The notes beneath the pieces are model-generated. The model worked only from the letters and a program-made list of their open reading frames with translations, was not told the origin of the DNA and made no database searches. From Liolophura sinensis (lineage: Eukaryota > Mollusca > Polyplacophora > Chitonida > Chitonidae): DNA of 64,000 nucleotides. Positions 34,650-47,858 of the stretch are shown piece after piece (within the stretch, counting starts at the first letter, position 1; each line of letters opens with the position of its first letter). The stretch lies in NCBI RefSeq assembly GCF_032854445.1, contig NC_088296.1, positions 5,233,246-5,297,245 on the forward strand. Direction: 5' to 3'. Position numbers and translations under genes: made by a program.

Positions 34650-36125
34650 GGAACAGTATTAAAACTGGAGTATTAAAACATATGGATCATTTGCTGCATA
34701 GGGCATCTCTAGAGTGATATCAGCCTCACAGAACATCCCAAATGCGATCCAATCTGTTTCATCGAATTTCCACCTAGCTACACGCTCTAAAGAATTAGAA
34801 GTGATATGCTCTAGGATTAAAGGAAAATGCTCACTACCACAAAGATCGTCATGCACCTTCCAAGAAAAATCAAGAAGTGATGGATCTGTGATAGTGAGAT
34901 CGATAGCAGAATAAGTGCCGTTACCCGGATGTAAATATGCATTAGAACCATCACTGAAATAACACAGTTCCTCCATCGATAAGAAGTCTTCTACTATCTT
35001 GCCCTTATCATTTATGTTATTACTGCCACATAGGGGGTTATGGGAATTAAAATCTCTCAACATTATAAAAGGTTTTGGTAATTGTTCTGTAACTGTAAAG
35101 CTGACAAAGAAATGTTCGTAGGAATATACACCGAACATAATGTGATTGTTTCGGACAATGAAACACGAACGGCCACAGCCTGAAGCTCTGTATCCAGAGC
35201 AACAGGGCTGTGAATAATATTGTTATTGATGAAGATAGAAGAGCGGCCTGTAGCTCGCTCTTCTTCATTTGAGTAAGTACTGTATAATGAGTAATTTTTA
35301 AGAGTTGTCTTATCTTTGTCAGATGTCTTCAGGTGAGTTTTCTGAAGACAAATGGCAATAGGATTTAAAGATTGAACTATCTGTGTTATTTCAATAAGAT
35401 TTACCTGAAGACCTCGACAATTCTACGGTATAATTTTGTCTAAAAAAGACGTTATGGAGGAAGGCGTATGGGGAATTTCTCTTTATGTTTGGACCGCGGA
35501 CAACCCTTCCTTGGAGATGGGCTGTTAGATCTCCCTGATGCGGGTGATGTATCCATCACATCCGCATCTAATGAAGGACCAACGTCCTCCAACGATCCAA
35601 ACCTATTAAAAGTTTGGAAAGGGTCCCTAGTGGCCTTAGAGTCTGTGGGGCCACTATCAGTTTGTTTTGTAATATTTACAGTGGGGGGGGGGGGTGAGTT
35701 ACTGTAGTGGACTCGGTTGAACAGGAATTACGGGCAGGTTGAGCAGCAGGTAGTAGAGAACTAGGTTTGTCGTTTCCAATGGACCAAGTCAAGGAGGTTT
35801 GAGTAGCAACAGATGCTACTCGCTTGACCGCATTGGCAAATGAAGTCTGCAGTGAAGTATTAGGAGGCGAGACTAGTTTGCGGGGCTCCTGATACGATAT
35901 TTTGTTTTTGTTTTTGTTTTTGTAGTGATTATTTCTTTTTCCTTAAGGAAAAGTGGACAGTTCTTAGAGGAGGTGATGTGATCTCCACCGCAATTGCAAC
36001 ACTCAACTGTGTTGCTACAGTCGAAACCATCATGACCCTCACTGCCGCACCGGAAACAAACCAGTTTATTTTTGCATTGGCTCTTGCCATGACCAAATTT
36101 TTGACAGTTAAAACAACGTGTCGGA
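34650..36125 (-). pseudogene. Non-LTR retrotransposon remnant: gag-like ORF1 and endonuclease
   Basis: Read on the minus strand. From about 36125 to 35940 three CCHC zinc knuckles appear: CFNCQKFGHGKSQC, CFRCGSEGHDGFDC and CCNCGGDHITSSKNC, as in ORF1 proteins of jockey-like LINEs. A low-complexity linker follows (SVATQTSLTWSIGND, 35800s), ending near 35460. The next frame, 35440 to 34659, is an AP-endonuclease domain, with RDFNSHNPLCGSN (usually GDFN..H..WG) and YSAIDLTITDPSLL, then SEHFPLIL. Several stops and substituted catalytic-area residues show decay. No reverse transcriptase follows, so the element is cut off at about 34650. A SINE is inserted directly upstream. Confidence 0.75.
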
Positions 36126-36135
36126 TTAGGGATAT

Positions 36136-36428
36136 TTTTGATTTATTTATTTATTTGATTGGTGTTTTACGCCGTACCCAAGAATATTTCACTTATACGA
36201 AGTATAAGCCAGCATTATGGTGCGGCCAGCATTATGGTGGGTGGAAACCCGGCACAGCCCGGGGGAAACCCACGACCATCTGCAGGTTGCTGGAAGACCT
36301 TCCCACTTACGGCCGGAGAGGGAGCCAGCATGAGCTGGACTTGAACTCACAGGGACCGCATTGGTCAGAGGCTCCTGGGTCACTACGTTGCGCTAGCGCG
36401 CTAACCGACTGAGCTACGGAGGCCCCGG
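36136..36428 (-). mobile_element. SINE family 1, full-length, minus strand
   Basis: The tRNA-like head is at the 36428 side (GGGGCCTCCGTAGCTCAGTC on the minus strand, with GTGAGTTCAAGTCC as B box). The tail ends in TAAATAAATAAAT on the minus strand. TTAGGGATAT at 36126-36135 and 36429-36438 is a 10 bp target duplication, which fixes both ends. Confidence 0.88.
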
Positions 36429-36439
36429 TTAGGGATATA

Positions 36440-36864
36440 CAAGTCAGGCAGGCATCATCAATGAATATATTTTGACAATCTTTCTTAAAATTTTCTTTGT
36501 TTGCTTTGTGGAACAGAAATTTGGGGTTGATGAGATTTACTCCAGATTGAGGTGACATACCAAGTTCTGACATGATAGCGAAATGATCACTCCCGAGTGG
36601 ATCTGGTATAACATTCCAGCCTGCTTGGTTATTTGAGCCCATATACAGGTGTACAATGTTTTCCTTGACAAGGGTAAGATTTCCACCCAGTCTGTCTTGT
36701 AATCTATCACATCGGTATGCTTTATAGCCGGGGATTTTGAATTTGTTGTTGGGGTTATTTCCTGGTTTGAGGATGGTTTCCTGAATACAAATAACCTCTG
36801 GGTTAGTTTCAGAGGTAAGTATTTTTAGGTTATCTCCGTTTTGTGAATGGCGCGGGCAATCCAT
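36440..36864 (-). pseudogene. LINE endonuclease fragment
   Basis: The minus-strand frame reads LKILTSETNPEVICIQETIL, an endonuclease N-terminal motif with the catalytic-area QET. It continues GYKAYRCDR and then jumps to LGSDHFAIM, the C-terminal motif, so the middle of the domain is deleted. It ends where the zinc-knuckle ORF1 of the neighbouring element begins, so two LINE pieces were joined before the SINE landed between them. Confidence 0.7.
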
Positions 36865-37135
36865 TGTAGGGTTTTCATGTGATTTCGATTGAATTTATTG
36901 ATCGAAATTTGAAACCATACAGTTGATCATTGTTAGGGCTGTATTTATATTGACATATTTAGTCGTTCTGCTATTTTGGTTGGAGTGGATGTGTTCTGGG
37001 CAAATTTTGGGTTCATTCCCCATTTAATTAATTCTTTTGGGGTGAATTTCCAATTCAGAAAGTCGTGTGCGATATTGGTTATGTCAGTTTAAGTTCTATT
37101 GGCTGACCGTTGATTGTGGACTATTATTACCTATA
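36865..37135. other. No gene recognised
   Basis: AT-rich; probably the 5' side of the LINE fragment. Nothing else is supported. Confidence 0.35.
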
Positions 37136-37450
37136 GAAAATACTGGCATCTTCAGGTGCCATAATAGCCCTATTCAAGCCAGAGCAACCAAATATTTTCT
37201 GTTCTTATCATCCCGAAAAGATAATAATAGTTATAAAAATTTAGAGACCGGTTAAAGAATAATGGTTATAACAGAACCTATTGAATTTGGTGACGCCCTA
37301 AAGGTAGCTAATATAGTAGCTAAGAGAATCTCTTACTTCTTGTGACAAAAAATAATACCAAATTAAGTATCTGAGCTTTGTTGGTTTGTGGATTTTCAAG
37401 AGTTGCTACTGATGGTTATTGCACACCTAAAATCGAAAGCCGTCTTAATA
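37136..37450 (-). repeat. LINE 3'-end fragment, duplicate of 59480-59790
   Basis: About 300 bp match 59480-59790 closely, including AGCAACCAAATATTTTCTGT, GAGACC(G/A)GTTAAAGAATAA, CTAATATAGTAGCTAA and CACACCTAAAATCGAAAGCC. At 59.5 kb this sequence follows the RNase H region of a LINE, so here it is a 5'-truncated copy of the same family's 3' end. Confidence 0.8.
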
Positions 37451-37454
37451 AAAA

Positions 37455-38298
37455 TCACAAGTATTACTATCAAATTCAGGGACAGCTGTTCCTATCAGAA
37501 AAAATTCTGCCACCTAATTGTATATACACTCAATCATGCGTGGGTCCAGAAGGTATTCATGGAAGGGGTATTGCACTGAAAGCTTGATTCCCAAACTTTC
37601 TTACTTCGTGGAGAAGCACATGAGAGCATACGTTGCCAGTACTCTTTGAGTAGCTGCCAATTCATCATTGCGCAATGACTTATGTAGCTTAAGCAGTGTA
37701 AACATTAACCATTGGCAAGTCACTGACAACTTTACTCAGAGGTAGGGGGCAGGAGGTCTCAAACAAATGCCTATTTTTATGTTATAATGTCACAGGCATC
37801 GTCATCCACCTAGCCACAAAATAACCACTTCACCTGACTAAAATTCGGATTCAAAACGATACAGGATGAAGTCCGCTGATCAGCCGATAAGATTTACAGT
37901 ATGCTAAACCACTGTGCCAGAGACCGCAGTACTGATGAAGAGGAGCATTCGTTTTCATGCTTTGTTAAACTCTCGCTATATAGATAGTTAATTTATTTCA
38001 ACACGGTACAAAAATATCCTCAACCAATGGTTGCTATCCAGGATGGCGCTGCGTGACTCACCACTCAGACTTTTAAACAATGATCAAGCATTTTTTAGTT
38101 AAACACAAAACTGATTATCTAGGTTTCAGCTACTACATGTAGAGGAAACCTGGCTAATTTCGGAAAAGTTCTCAGTTTGCATAGAGCCATTTACAAACAA
38201 AAATTGTTTCCAGTATTAAGTTCCTTAATAGATGGGTAGGTATGAGTTTTTTGGGTTTTGTGACGGTGGCTGGACGGAAGGAAGAGGGCATGGTGGGT

Positions 38299-38300
<2 letters not shown>
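37455..38300. other. No gene recognised
   Basis: Non-coding, AT-rich. No repeat or RNA-like structure was identified. Confidence 0.4.
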
Positions 38301-38355
<55 letters not shown>

Positions 38356-38358
38356 TGT
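38301..38358. repeat. (GT)n microsatellite
   Basis: About 28 GT dinucleotides with a single GTAT interruption near 38348. Confidence 0.95.
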
Positions 38359-38359
38359 C

Positions 38360-39897
38360 AAGAAAAAAATGTTTTACTGGTGCGAGTTTTTAACAGGGAC
38401 GATTTGAATCTCAGACTTTTACTCTACACCTTGTAGTTCTATGTTTAAAAATACTGACTAGTGAGGGGAAAGAAGATAGAACAATTAGGGTATGCAAAAA
38501 ATACCTAGACCATCCCATTTACATCGGATGACTAATAGGCAGGGTTATATACATGTACATATGTACAAAGCGTATAGAGAATATTGGAAATATACGACTC
38601 GTAAATTATCTCCCTTTGAACCATTAACGGCAGTAACATGCAAACGTGATAACGTCGAGCCTCACAATCAACTCAGCGCTAGCGAGCAACTATGGCGCAT
38701 GTCTGCAAGTTAAACTGGTGGATACAGCAACTTTATTGGCCAGCATTTATTTTTAAAGACTCTTGTGAAAGGCATTCATTATTATTGAAATGTTTGGCTG
38801 ATTGTATACGTACATATATGAGTCAACCCCATGGCATATATTTCCACATACAGTCAGTAAGCAACCGTGTAATAAATACTATTGATCTGTTATACAACGC
38901 AATTCAATTTATTTCTCAATTTTGCCACAAGCGGTTAAGGGCAACATGTAACACAATAAGGAATCAACGCAATGCGACTCTTGATACATCCTTGGTAACA
39001 AGTTTTTGACACTATTTATTGGATGCTTGCTAGCCCATAACAGGTACTAAGGTATTATACCATCACCGAGCCGCTATCCATAAATCGCTGTTTGGGAAGC
39101 TATCGGGGATGTGGCTCGATGTTCACAAAAATAAATCCAGACCTCAACAACAAGTAGGTACAATTTAATCATGGTAGAAACATTCCAATACAACTCATTA
39201 AATGATATGGGAGAGGCTTCCTAATAGCAACCAGAACACACTCTGGATTTGCAAACCTAGTACACAAACATACTAATGTGACAGTAAGTTCCTATCTGCC
39301 TTACCAAGTTAAGGTAAGGCCTTTTTATACTAAATCTAAAATCTAATTACAACCTGTTCTCTTATTCATTTGGCAAGTACCTGGCACGCTCTGACTTGCT
39401 AGACAGGCAGGTGAAAGGAAGTTATGAGAATAGTTATCAAAACTTCTGCCGGCGTAAGCTGTGGGATTATTGAACAACAGGCCTACTAGTCCAAGCCAAA
39501 TCAAGGGCATGTCCTGGCACATCGGCAGACCTGACCACAGACCCCCAATGGTTGTCCATAAGACTTTGCAAAAAGACTTTACACCCTAAAATACACAGAA
39601 TTAAATTCGTCCCTCCTAAAAAACGGATATTCTAATAGCAGTCTGCGTCCACATGTCTGTGGACTGACACACAGTTTCCAGATTATTTCAAGAAACATAT
39701 TAAATACAGTGTCACCATTAATTCCACCCTGGTGACAATACTACCAGTATCATTCCTCGCTTACTACAAGAGTTGAACTGACAATGTTATTTTATGTCAG
39801 GACAGGCCTACTACTGCAATACGTGTATAAAGAAATGGGTTAACCAGCTGTATGTACTATAGTGTGCTTGGATTAAACCAGTGTGTTGCCATTTAAT
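38360..39897. other. No gene recognised
   Basis: Short frames only (for example 38692-39009) without recognisable domains. The satellite array begins at about 39898. Confidence 0.4.
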
Positions 39898-42800
39898 ATA
39901 CATGTAGGGGAAAATCTTGTTAGCCTCTCAGCAGGAACTGTACATTGTCTTAACTACAGGAGTAATTCACAATGGTACTAAAATGTGCGTGGTCCACATT
40001 AGACATAAATGTAGGGGTAAAAATTGTTAGCCTATAAAAGGAACTACAGTACTTCACAATGATACTAGAATGTGTTTGGTCTACATCAGACATAAATGTA
40101 GGGGTAAAAATTGTTAGCCTATAAAAGGCACTACAGTACTTCACAATGATACTAGAATGTGTGTGGTCCACATTAGATATAAATGTAGGGGTAAAAATTG
40201 TTAGCCTGTAAAAGGCACTACAGTACTTCACAATGATACTAGAATGTGTGTGGTCCACATTAGAGTTGTGTTAGCCTGTAAAAGGTACTACAGTAATTCA
40301 CAATGGTACTAAAATGTGCGTGGTCCACATTAGATATAAATGTAGGGGTAAAAATTGTTAGCCTATAAAAGGCACTACAGTACTTCACAATGATACTAGA
40401 ATGTGTTTGGTCTACATCAGACATAAATGTAGGAGTAAAAATTGTTAGCCTATAAAAGTTACTACAGTACTTCACAATGATACTAGAATGTGTTTGGTCT
40501 ACATCAGACATAAATGTAGGGGGAAAAATTGTTAGCCTATAAAAGGTACTACAGTACTTCACATTGATACTACAATGTGTGTGGTCAACATCAGACATAA
40601 ATGTAAGGGTAAAAATTGTTAGCCTATAAAAGGAACCACAGTACTTCACAATGATACTAGAATGTGTGTGGTCTACATCAGACATAAATGTAGGGGTTAA
40701 AATTGTTAGCCTGTAAAAGGTACTACAGTACTTCACAATGATACTAGAATGTGTGTAGTCTACATCAGACATAAATGTAGGGGGGAAAATTGTTAGCCTA
40801 TAAAAGGTACTACAGTACTTCACAATGATACTAGAATGTGTTTGGTCTACATCAGACATAGATGTAGGGGTAAAAATTGTTAGCCTGTGAAAGGTTACTA
40901 CAGTACTTCACAATGATACTAGAATATGTTTGGTCTACATCAGACATAAATGTAGGGGTAAAAATTGTTAGCCTATAAAAGGTACTACAGTACTTCACAA
41001 TGATACTAGAATGTGTGTGGTCTACATCAGACATAAATGTAGGGGGAAAAATTGTTAGCCTATAAAAGGTACTACAGTACTTCACAATGATACTAGAATG
41101 TGTGTGGTCCACATCAGACATAAATGTAGGGGGAAAAATTGTTAGCCTATAAAAGGTACTACAGTACTTCACAATGATACTAGAATGTGTTTGGTCTACA
41201 TCAGACATAAATGTAGGGGGAAAAATTGTTAGCCTAAAAAAGGTACTACAGTACTTCACAATGATACTAGAATGTGTGTGGTTCACATTAGACATAAATG
41301 TAGGGGTAAAAATTGTTAGCCTATAAAAGGAACCACAGTACTTCACAATGATACTAGAATGTGTGTGGTCCACATTAGACATAAATGTAGGGGTTAAAAT
41401 TGTTAGCCTGTAAAAGGTACTACAGTACTTCACAATGATAATAGAATGTGTTTGGTCTACATCAGACATAAATGTAGGGGGAAAAATTGTTAGCCTATAA
41501 AAGGTACTACAGTACTTCACAATGATACTAGAATGTGTTTGGTCTACATCAGACATAAATGTAGGGGGAAAAATTGTTAGCCTATAAAAGGTACTACAGT
41601 ACTTCACAATGATACTAGAATATGTTTGGTCTACATCAGACATAAATGTAGGGGTAAAAATTGTTAGCCTATAAAAGGTACTACAGTACTTCACAATGAT
41701 ACTAGAATGTGTTTGGTCTACATCAGACATAAATGTAGGGGTAAAATTGTTAGCCTATAAAAGGTACTACAGTACTTCACAATGATACTGGAATGTGTTT
41801 GGTCTACATCAGACATAAATGTAGGGGTAAAAAGTGTTAGCCTATGAAAAGTACTACAGTACTTCACAATGATACTAGAATGTGTTTGGTCTACATCAGA
41901 CATAAATGTAGGGGTAAAAATTGTTAGCCTATAAAAGGTACTACAGTACTTCACAATGATACTAGAATGTGTTTGATCTACATCAGACATAAATGAAGGG
42001 GTAAAAAGTGTCAGCCTATAAAAGGTACTACAGTACTTCACAATGATACTAGAATGTGTGTGGTCCACATTAGATATAAATGTAGGGGTAAAAATTGTTA
42101 GCCTATAAAAGGAACCACAGTACTTCACAATGATACTAGAATGTGTGTGGTCTACATCAGACATAAATGTAGGGGTTAAAATTGTTAGCCTGTAAAAGGT
42201 ACTACAGTACTTCACAATGATACTAGAATGTGTGTAGTCTACATCAGACATAAATGTAGGGGGGAAAATTGTTAGCCTATAAAAGGTACTACAGTACTTC
42301 ACAATGATACTAGAATGTGTTTGGTCTACATCAGACATAGATGTAGGGGTAAAAATTGTTAGCCTATGAAAGGTTACTACAGTACTTCACAATGATACTA
42401 GAATATGTTTGGTCTACATCAGACATAAATGTAGGGGTAAAAATTGTTAGCCTATAAAAGGTACTACAGTACTTCACAATGATACTAGAATGTGTGTGGT
42501 CTACATCAGACATAAATGTAGGGGGAAAAATTGTTAGCCTATAAAAGGTACTACAGTACTTCACAATGATACTAGAATGTGTGTGGTCCACATCAGACAT
42601 AAATGTAGGGGGAAAATTGTTAGCCTATAAAAGGTACTACAGTACTTCACAATGATACTAGAATGTGTTTGGTCTACATCAGACATAAATGTAGGGGGAA
42701 AAATTGTTAGCCTATAAAAGGTACTACAGTACTTCACAATGATACTAGAATGTGTGTGGTTCACATTAGACATAAATGTAGGGGTAAAAATTGTTAGCCT

Positions 42801-45800
42801 ATAAAAGGAACCACAGTACTTCACAATGATACTAGAATGTGTGTGGTCCACATTAGACATAAATGTAGGGGTTAAAATTGTTAGCCTGTAAAAGGTAACT
42901 ACAGTACTTCACAATGATACTAGAATGTGTTTGGTCTACATCAGACATAAATGTAGGGGGAAAAATTGTTAGCCTATAAAAGGTACTACAGTACTTCACA
43001 ATGATACTAGAATGTGTTTGGTCTACATCAGACATAAATGTAGGGGGAAAAATTGTTAGCCTATAAAAGGTACTACAGTACTTCACAATGATACTAGAAT
43101 ATGTTTGGTCTACATCAGACATAAATGTAGGGGTAAAAATTGTTAGCCTATAAAAGGTACTACAGTAACTTCACAATGATACTAGAATGTGTTTGGTCTA
43201 CATCAGACATAAATGTAGGGGTAAAATTGTTAGCCTATAAAGGTTACTACAGTACTTCAACAATGATACTGGAATGTGTTTGGTCTACATCAGACATAAA
43301 TGTAGGGGTAAAAAGTGTTAGCCTATGAAAAGTACTACAGTACTTCACAATGATACTAGAATGTGTTTGGTCTACATCAGACATAAATGTAGGGGTAAAA
43401 ATTGTTAGCCTATAAAAGGTACTACAAGTACTTCACAATGATACTAGAATGTGTTTGATCTACATCAGACATAAATGAAGGGGTAAAAAGTGTCAGCCTA
43501 TAAAAGGTACTACAGTACTTCACAATGATACTAGAATGTGTGTGGTCCACATCAGACATAAATGTAGGGGTAAAAATTGTTAGCCTATAAAAGGCACTAC
43601 AGTACTTCACAATGATACTAGAATGTGTGTGGTCCACATTAGATATAAATGTAGGGGTAAAAATTGTTAGCCTGTAAAAGGCACTGCAGTACTTCACAAT
43701 GATACTAGAATGTGTGTGGTCCACATTAGATATAAATGTAGGGGTTAAAATTGTTAGCCTGTAAAAGGCACTACAGTACTTCACAATGGTACTAAAATGT
43801 GCGTGGTCCACATTAGATATAAATGTAGGGGTAAAAATTGTTAGCCTATAAAAGGTACTACAGTACTTCACAATGATACTAGAATGTGTTTGGTCTACAT
43901 CAGACATAAATGTAGGGGGAAAAATTGTTAGTCTATAAAAGTTACTACAGTACTTCACAATGATACTAGAATGTGTTTGGTCTACATCAGACATAAATGT
44001 AGGGGGAAAAATTGTTAGCCTATAAAAGTTACTACAGTACTTCACAATGATACTAGAATGTGTGTGGTCCACATCAGACATAAATGTAGGGGTAAAAATT
44101 GTTAGCCTATAAAAGGAACCACAGTACTTCACAATGATACTAGAATGTGTGTGGTCTACATCAGACATAAATGTAGGGGTAAAAATTGTTAGCCTGTAAA
44201 AGGTACTACAGTACTTCACAATGATACTAGAATGTGTGTAGTCCACATCAGACATAAATGTAGGGGTAAAAATTGTTAGCCTATAAAAGGAACCACAGTA
44301 CTTCACAATGATACTAGAATGTGTGTGGTCTACATCAGACATAAATGTAGGGGGAGAAATTGTTAGCCTGTGAAAGGTTACTACAGTACTTCACAATGAT
44401 ACTAGAATGTGTTTGGTCTACATCAGACATAGATGTAGGGGTAAAAATTGTTAGCCTATGAAAGGTTACTACAGTACTTCACAATGATACTAGAATATGT
44501 TTGGTCTACATCAGACATAAATGTAGGGGTAAAAATTGTTAGCCTATAAAAGGTACTACAGTACTTCACAATGATACTAGAATGTGTTTGATCTACATCA
44601 GACATAAATGAAGGGGTAAAAAGTGTCAGCCTATAAAAGGTACTACAGTACTTCACAATGATACTAGAATGTGTGTGGTCCACATCAGACATGAATGTAG
44701 GGGGAAAAATTGTTAGCCTATAAAAGTTACTACAGTACTTCACAATGATACTAGAATGTGTGTGGTCCACATCAGACATAAATGTAGGGGTAAAAATTGT
44801 TAGCCTATAAAAGGAACCACAGTACTTCACAATGATACTAGAATGTGTTTGGTCTACATCAGACATAAATGTAGGGGGAGAAATTGTTAGCCTGTGAAAG
44901 GTTACTACAGTACTTCACAATGATACTAGAATGTGTTTGGTCTACATCAGACATAGATGTAGGGGTAAAAATTGTTAGCCTATGAAAGGTTACTACAGTA
45001 CTTCACAATGATACTAGAATATGTTTGGTCTACATCAGACATAAATGTAGGGGTAAAAATTGTTAGCCTATAAAAGGTACTACAGTACTTCACAATGATA
45101 CTAGAATGTGTGTGGTCTACATCAGACATAAATGTAGGGGGAAAAATTGTTAGCCTATAAAAGGTACTACAGTACTTCACAATGATACTAGAATGTGTGT
45201 GGTCCACATCAGACATAAATGTAGAGGTAAAAATTGTTAGCCTATAAAAGGTACTACAGTACTTCACAATGATTCTAGAATGTGTTTGGTCTACATCAGA
45301 CATAAATGTAGGGGGAAAAATTGTTAGCCTACAAAAGGTACTACAGTACTTCACAATGATACTAGAATGTGTTTGGTCTACATCAGACATAAATGTAGAG
45401 GTAAAAATTGTTAGCCTATAAAAGGCACTACAGCACTTCACAATGATACTAGGATGTGTTTGATCTACATCAAACATAAATGTAGGGGGAAAAATTGTTA
45501 GCCTATAAAAGGTACTACAGTACTTCACAATGATACTAGAATGTGTGTGGTCTACATCAGACATAAATGTAGGGGTAAAAATTGTTAGCCTATAAAAGGT
45601 ACTACAGTACTTCACAATGATACTAGAATGTGTGTGATCCACATCAGACATAAATGTAGGGGTAAAAATTGATAGCCTATAAAAGGTACTACAGTACTTC
45701 ACAATGATACTAGAATGTGTTTGGTCTACATCAGACATAAATGTAGAGGTAAAAATTGTTAGCCTATAAAAGGCACTACAGTACTTCACAATGATACTAG

Positions 45801-45890
45801 AATGTGTTTGATCTACATCAAACATAAATGTAGGGGGGAAAATTGTTAGCCTGTAAAAGGTACTACAGTACTTCACAATGATACTAGAAT
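39898..45890. repeat. 87 bp satellite array, about 68 units, with higher-order structure
   Basis: The unit starts ATAAATGTAGGGGTAAAAAT and contains GTTAGCCTATAAAAGG, TACTACAGTACTTCACAATG and TGGTCTACATCAGAC. It is 87 bp long, a multiple of three, and has no stop on the minus strand. That explains minus-strand frames of up to 306 codons made of a 29-residue repeat (MSDVDQTHSSIIVKYC and onward). Variant sites recur every 1479 bp (17 units), for example GTAGTC at 40755 and 42234 and GATGTAG at 40861 and 42340. A shorter six-unit duplication links 44347 and 44871. A single-base indel in a unit resets the frame. I do not regard the frames as genes. Confidence 0.93.
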
Positions 45891-47858
45891 TCTTAGACCA
45901 ACGTGACTTCCCAGTTCGGGTTGGGGCTACCCTATCTGACTACTTTGAACAAGACCAGGGGGTTCCTCAAGGCATTTATGTCTGATTAATAGCCTTGCCA
46001 GAGCTTTATCTCCTAGTATGAATGCGTCCATTTTTGTGGACGATCTTGGTATCTCTTGTCGAGGCAAAGGTATGCAGACTATTGAGAGACAGCTGCAGAT
46101 TTGCCTTAACAAAATCCATGCCTGGGCACTGGAGAACGGATTTAAGTTCTCCAAGTTTAAGACTAACTGTGTACACTTTTGTCGGAAGTACTTCCCCCAT
46201 GAAGACCCCAAGGTATTTTTAGATGGATCCCCCATCAAGGTTGTGTCGGAGGCAAAATTCCTCGGGGTGATCTTCGATAAGCACCTTACATTTAAATCTC
46301 ACATTAATTATCTTAGAGCCAGATGCCTAAAGGCGCTTGATATTTTGAAGGTTGTCTCTAGTGCTCGATGGGGAGGGGATCATGAAACCCTACTTCAGCT
46401 CTATCGAGCACTGATTCGTTCTAAGCTAGACTATGCCTGCAGTGTTTATGGAGGTGCGTCACGCTCCCAGTTGAAGAAACTCAATACTGTACATCATCAG
46501 GCCCTACGGTTGTGCTTAGGTGCTTTCCGTACCTCTCCTGTGGAGAGTCTGTATGTTGAAGCAAACGAGCCTCCCCTGGAGCTTCGAAGAACTAAACTAT
46601 CCTTACAGTACATCACCAAGCTTAGAGCCAATCCATCCAACCCAGCCTTTGATTGTGTCTTCCATCCGGAATTTGAAGACTTATATGCTCAGAAGCCATC
46701 CATTGTTCCTCCACTGGGTGTCCGCGTCCAGGAACATGTGCAAGCAGCTGGACTTGGACTGGATACTATCACCCCCATACGCATCCAGGAAGATCCACCG
46801 TGGTTATGTCCTGAGCCTCAGGTTGATACCTCGCTCTCCTCCCTGAAGAAATGTTCCACCAACCCTTTAGTATACCAGCAGGAGTTTAGTAATATGTGTT
46901 CAAAGTATCCATTTTATCACCGCATATTCACTGACGGTTCCAAGAATGATGATGGCGTGGCTTCTGCCGCTGTCCTTGGACCCAGAACCGTTTCAACTCG
47001 GTTTCCAAATTCCTGTTCTGTATTTACTGCGGAAGCCAAGGCAATTTTGTGCGCACTTCGGTCCATCCCAGAGCTAGGAGGTAGCAGATTTCTCATCTGC
47101 TCTGACTCCCTTTCCTGCCTCCAGGCAATTCGGACTAGTTCGCCTGTACATCCAGACATTCTGTCTATCAGGGAGATGTTCAAACGACTTAATGAAGATT
47201 TTATCATTGTCTTTTGTTGGGTGCCCGGGCATATGGGTATCCCTGGGAATACTGCTGCAGATGAAGCCGCAAAGGCGGCTTTGCATTCCGTTACTACCCA
47301 AACTGACGTTCCATATTCGAACTTGCGTTCACTTATTTGCTCCTATATCAAGCGCTTGTTTCAGGCTCAATGGGATGGCCAGACAACCAACAAACTGCAT
47401 GATATTCGTCAGTTTGTTGGTCCAGCGCCTTCCCTTTCACGGCATCGTCTCCGCTCTTGCATTTTGAGGAGGTGTCGTATCGGTCAACACGTGCTACGCA
47501 TGGGTATTTGTTAAAAGGAGAAGATGCTCCTCATTGCTTTGCTTGTGATCAACGGTTCACAGTCAAGCACAAATTGCTTGACTGTGGCGACTTTGCTCCT
47601 GTACGAGATTCCTTTTATCACGTGAGGTCTCTTTCAGACCTTTTCAATTCTGTAGAAAGTGATACTATTTTTGACTTTCTCTCTGCCATTGGTATGGCAG
47701 AAAACTACCGTCTGTGTTTGTTATGTGACTTCTGGTGTCCTTTTTGACTGAATAGTAAATGAATTATCCGTAGTAGATCGACTATTTGACGTTTTATTGT
47801 CGCGATAAAACTGAAATATTGTTGAAAGCGACGTTAAAACTTTCACTCACTCACTCAC
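45891..47858 (+). mobile_element. 5'-truncated jockey-like LINE inserted in the satellite
   Basis: The left border falls inside a satellite unit after TCACAATGATACTAGAAT (45873-45890). The same 18 bases resume at 47859-47876 after the element's TCACTCACTCAC tail, giving a target duplication of 16-18 bp (two bases are ambiguous with the tail). The insert starts in the reverse transcriptase domain and runs through RNase H to the 3' untranslated region (CGACGTTAAAACTTTCACTC). Confidence 0.9.
45894..47747 (+). pseudogene. LINE ORF2 C-terminal half: reverse transcriptase, RNase H, zinc tail
   Basis: The first 120 bp encode DYFEQDQGVPQG, the RT motif before the active site, then a small deletion shifts the frame. 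From 46018 the frame is open for 498 codons. It carries the RT catalytic FVDD (MNASIFVDDLGIS), AKFLGVIFDKHLTFKSHI, then RNase H with FTDGSK, FTAEAKAILCALRS, CSDSLSCLQAI and WVPGHMGIPGNTAADEAAKA (the D-E-D-D set is visible). Near 47484 one extra base shifts the frame; the remaining C-terminus continues in another frame to 47747 and has a Cys/His zinc motif (HCFACDQRFTVKHKLLDC). The 5' part (ORF1, endonuclease, RT start) is absent, as in most dead LINE copies. Few lesions suggest a relatively young insertion. Confidence 0.9.

Noticed and set aside
39950-45876. Minus-strand frames of up to 306 codons (MSDVDQTHSS repeats) as a repetitive protein gene
   Set aside because: They are produced by an 87 bp satellite unit without a stop codon. 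Frames start and stop only where indels fall, and no other coding signal is seen.
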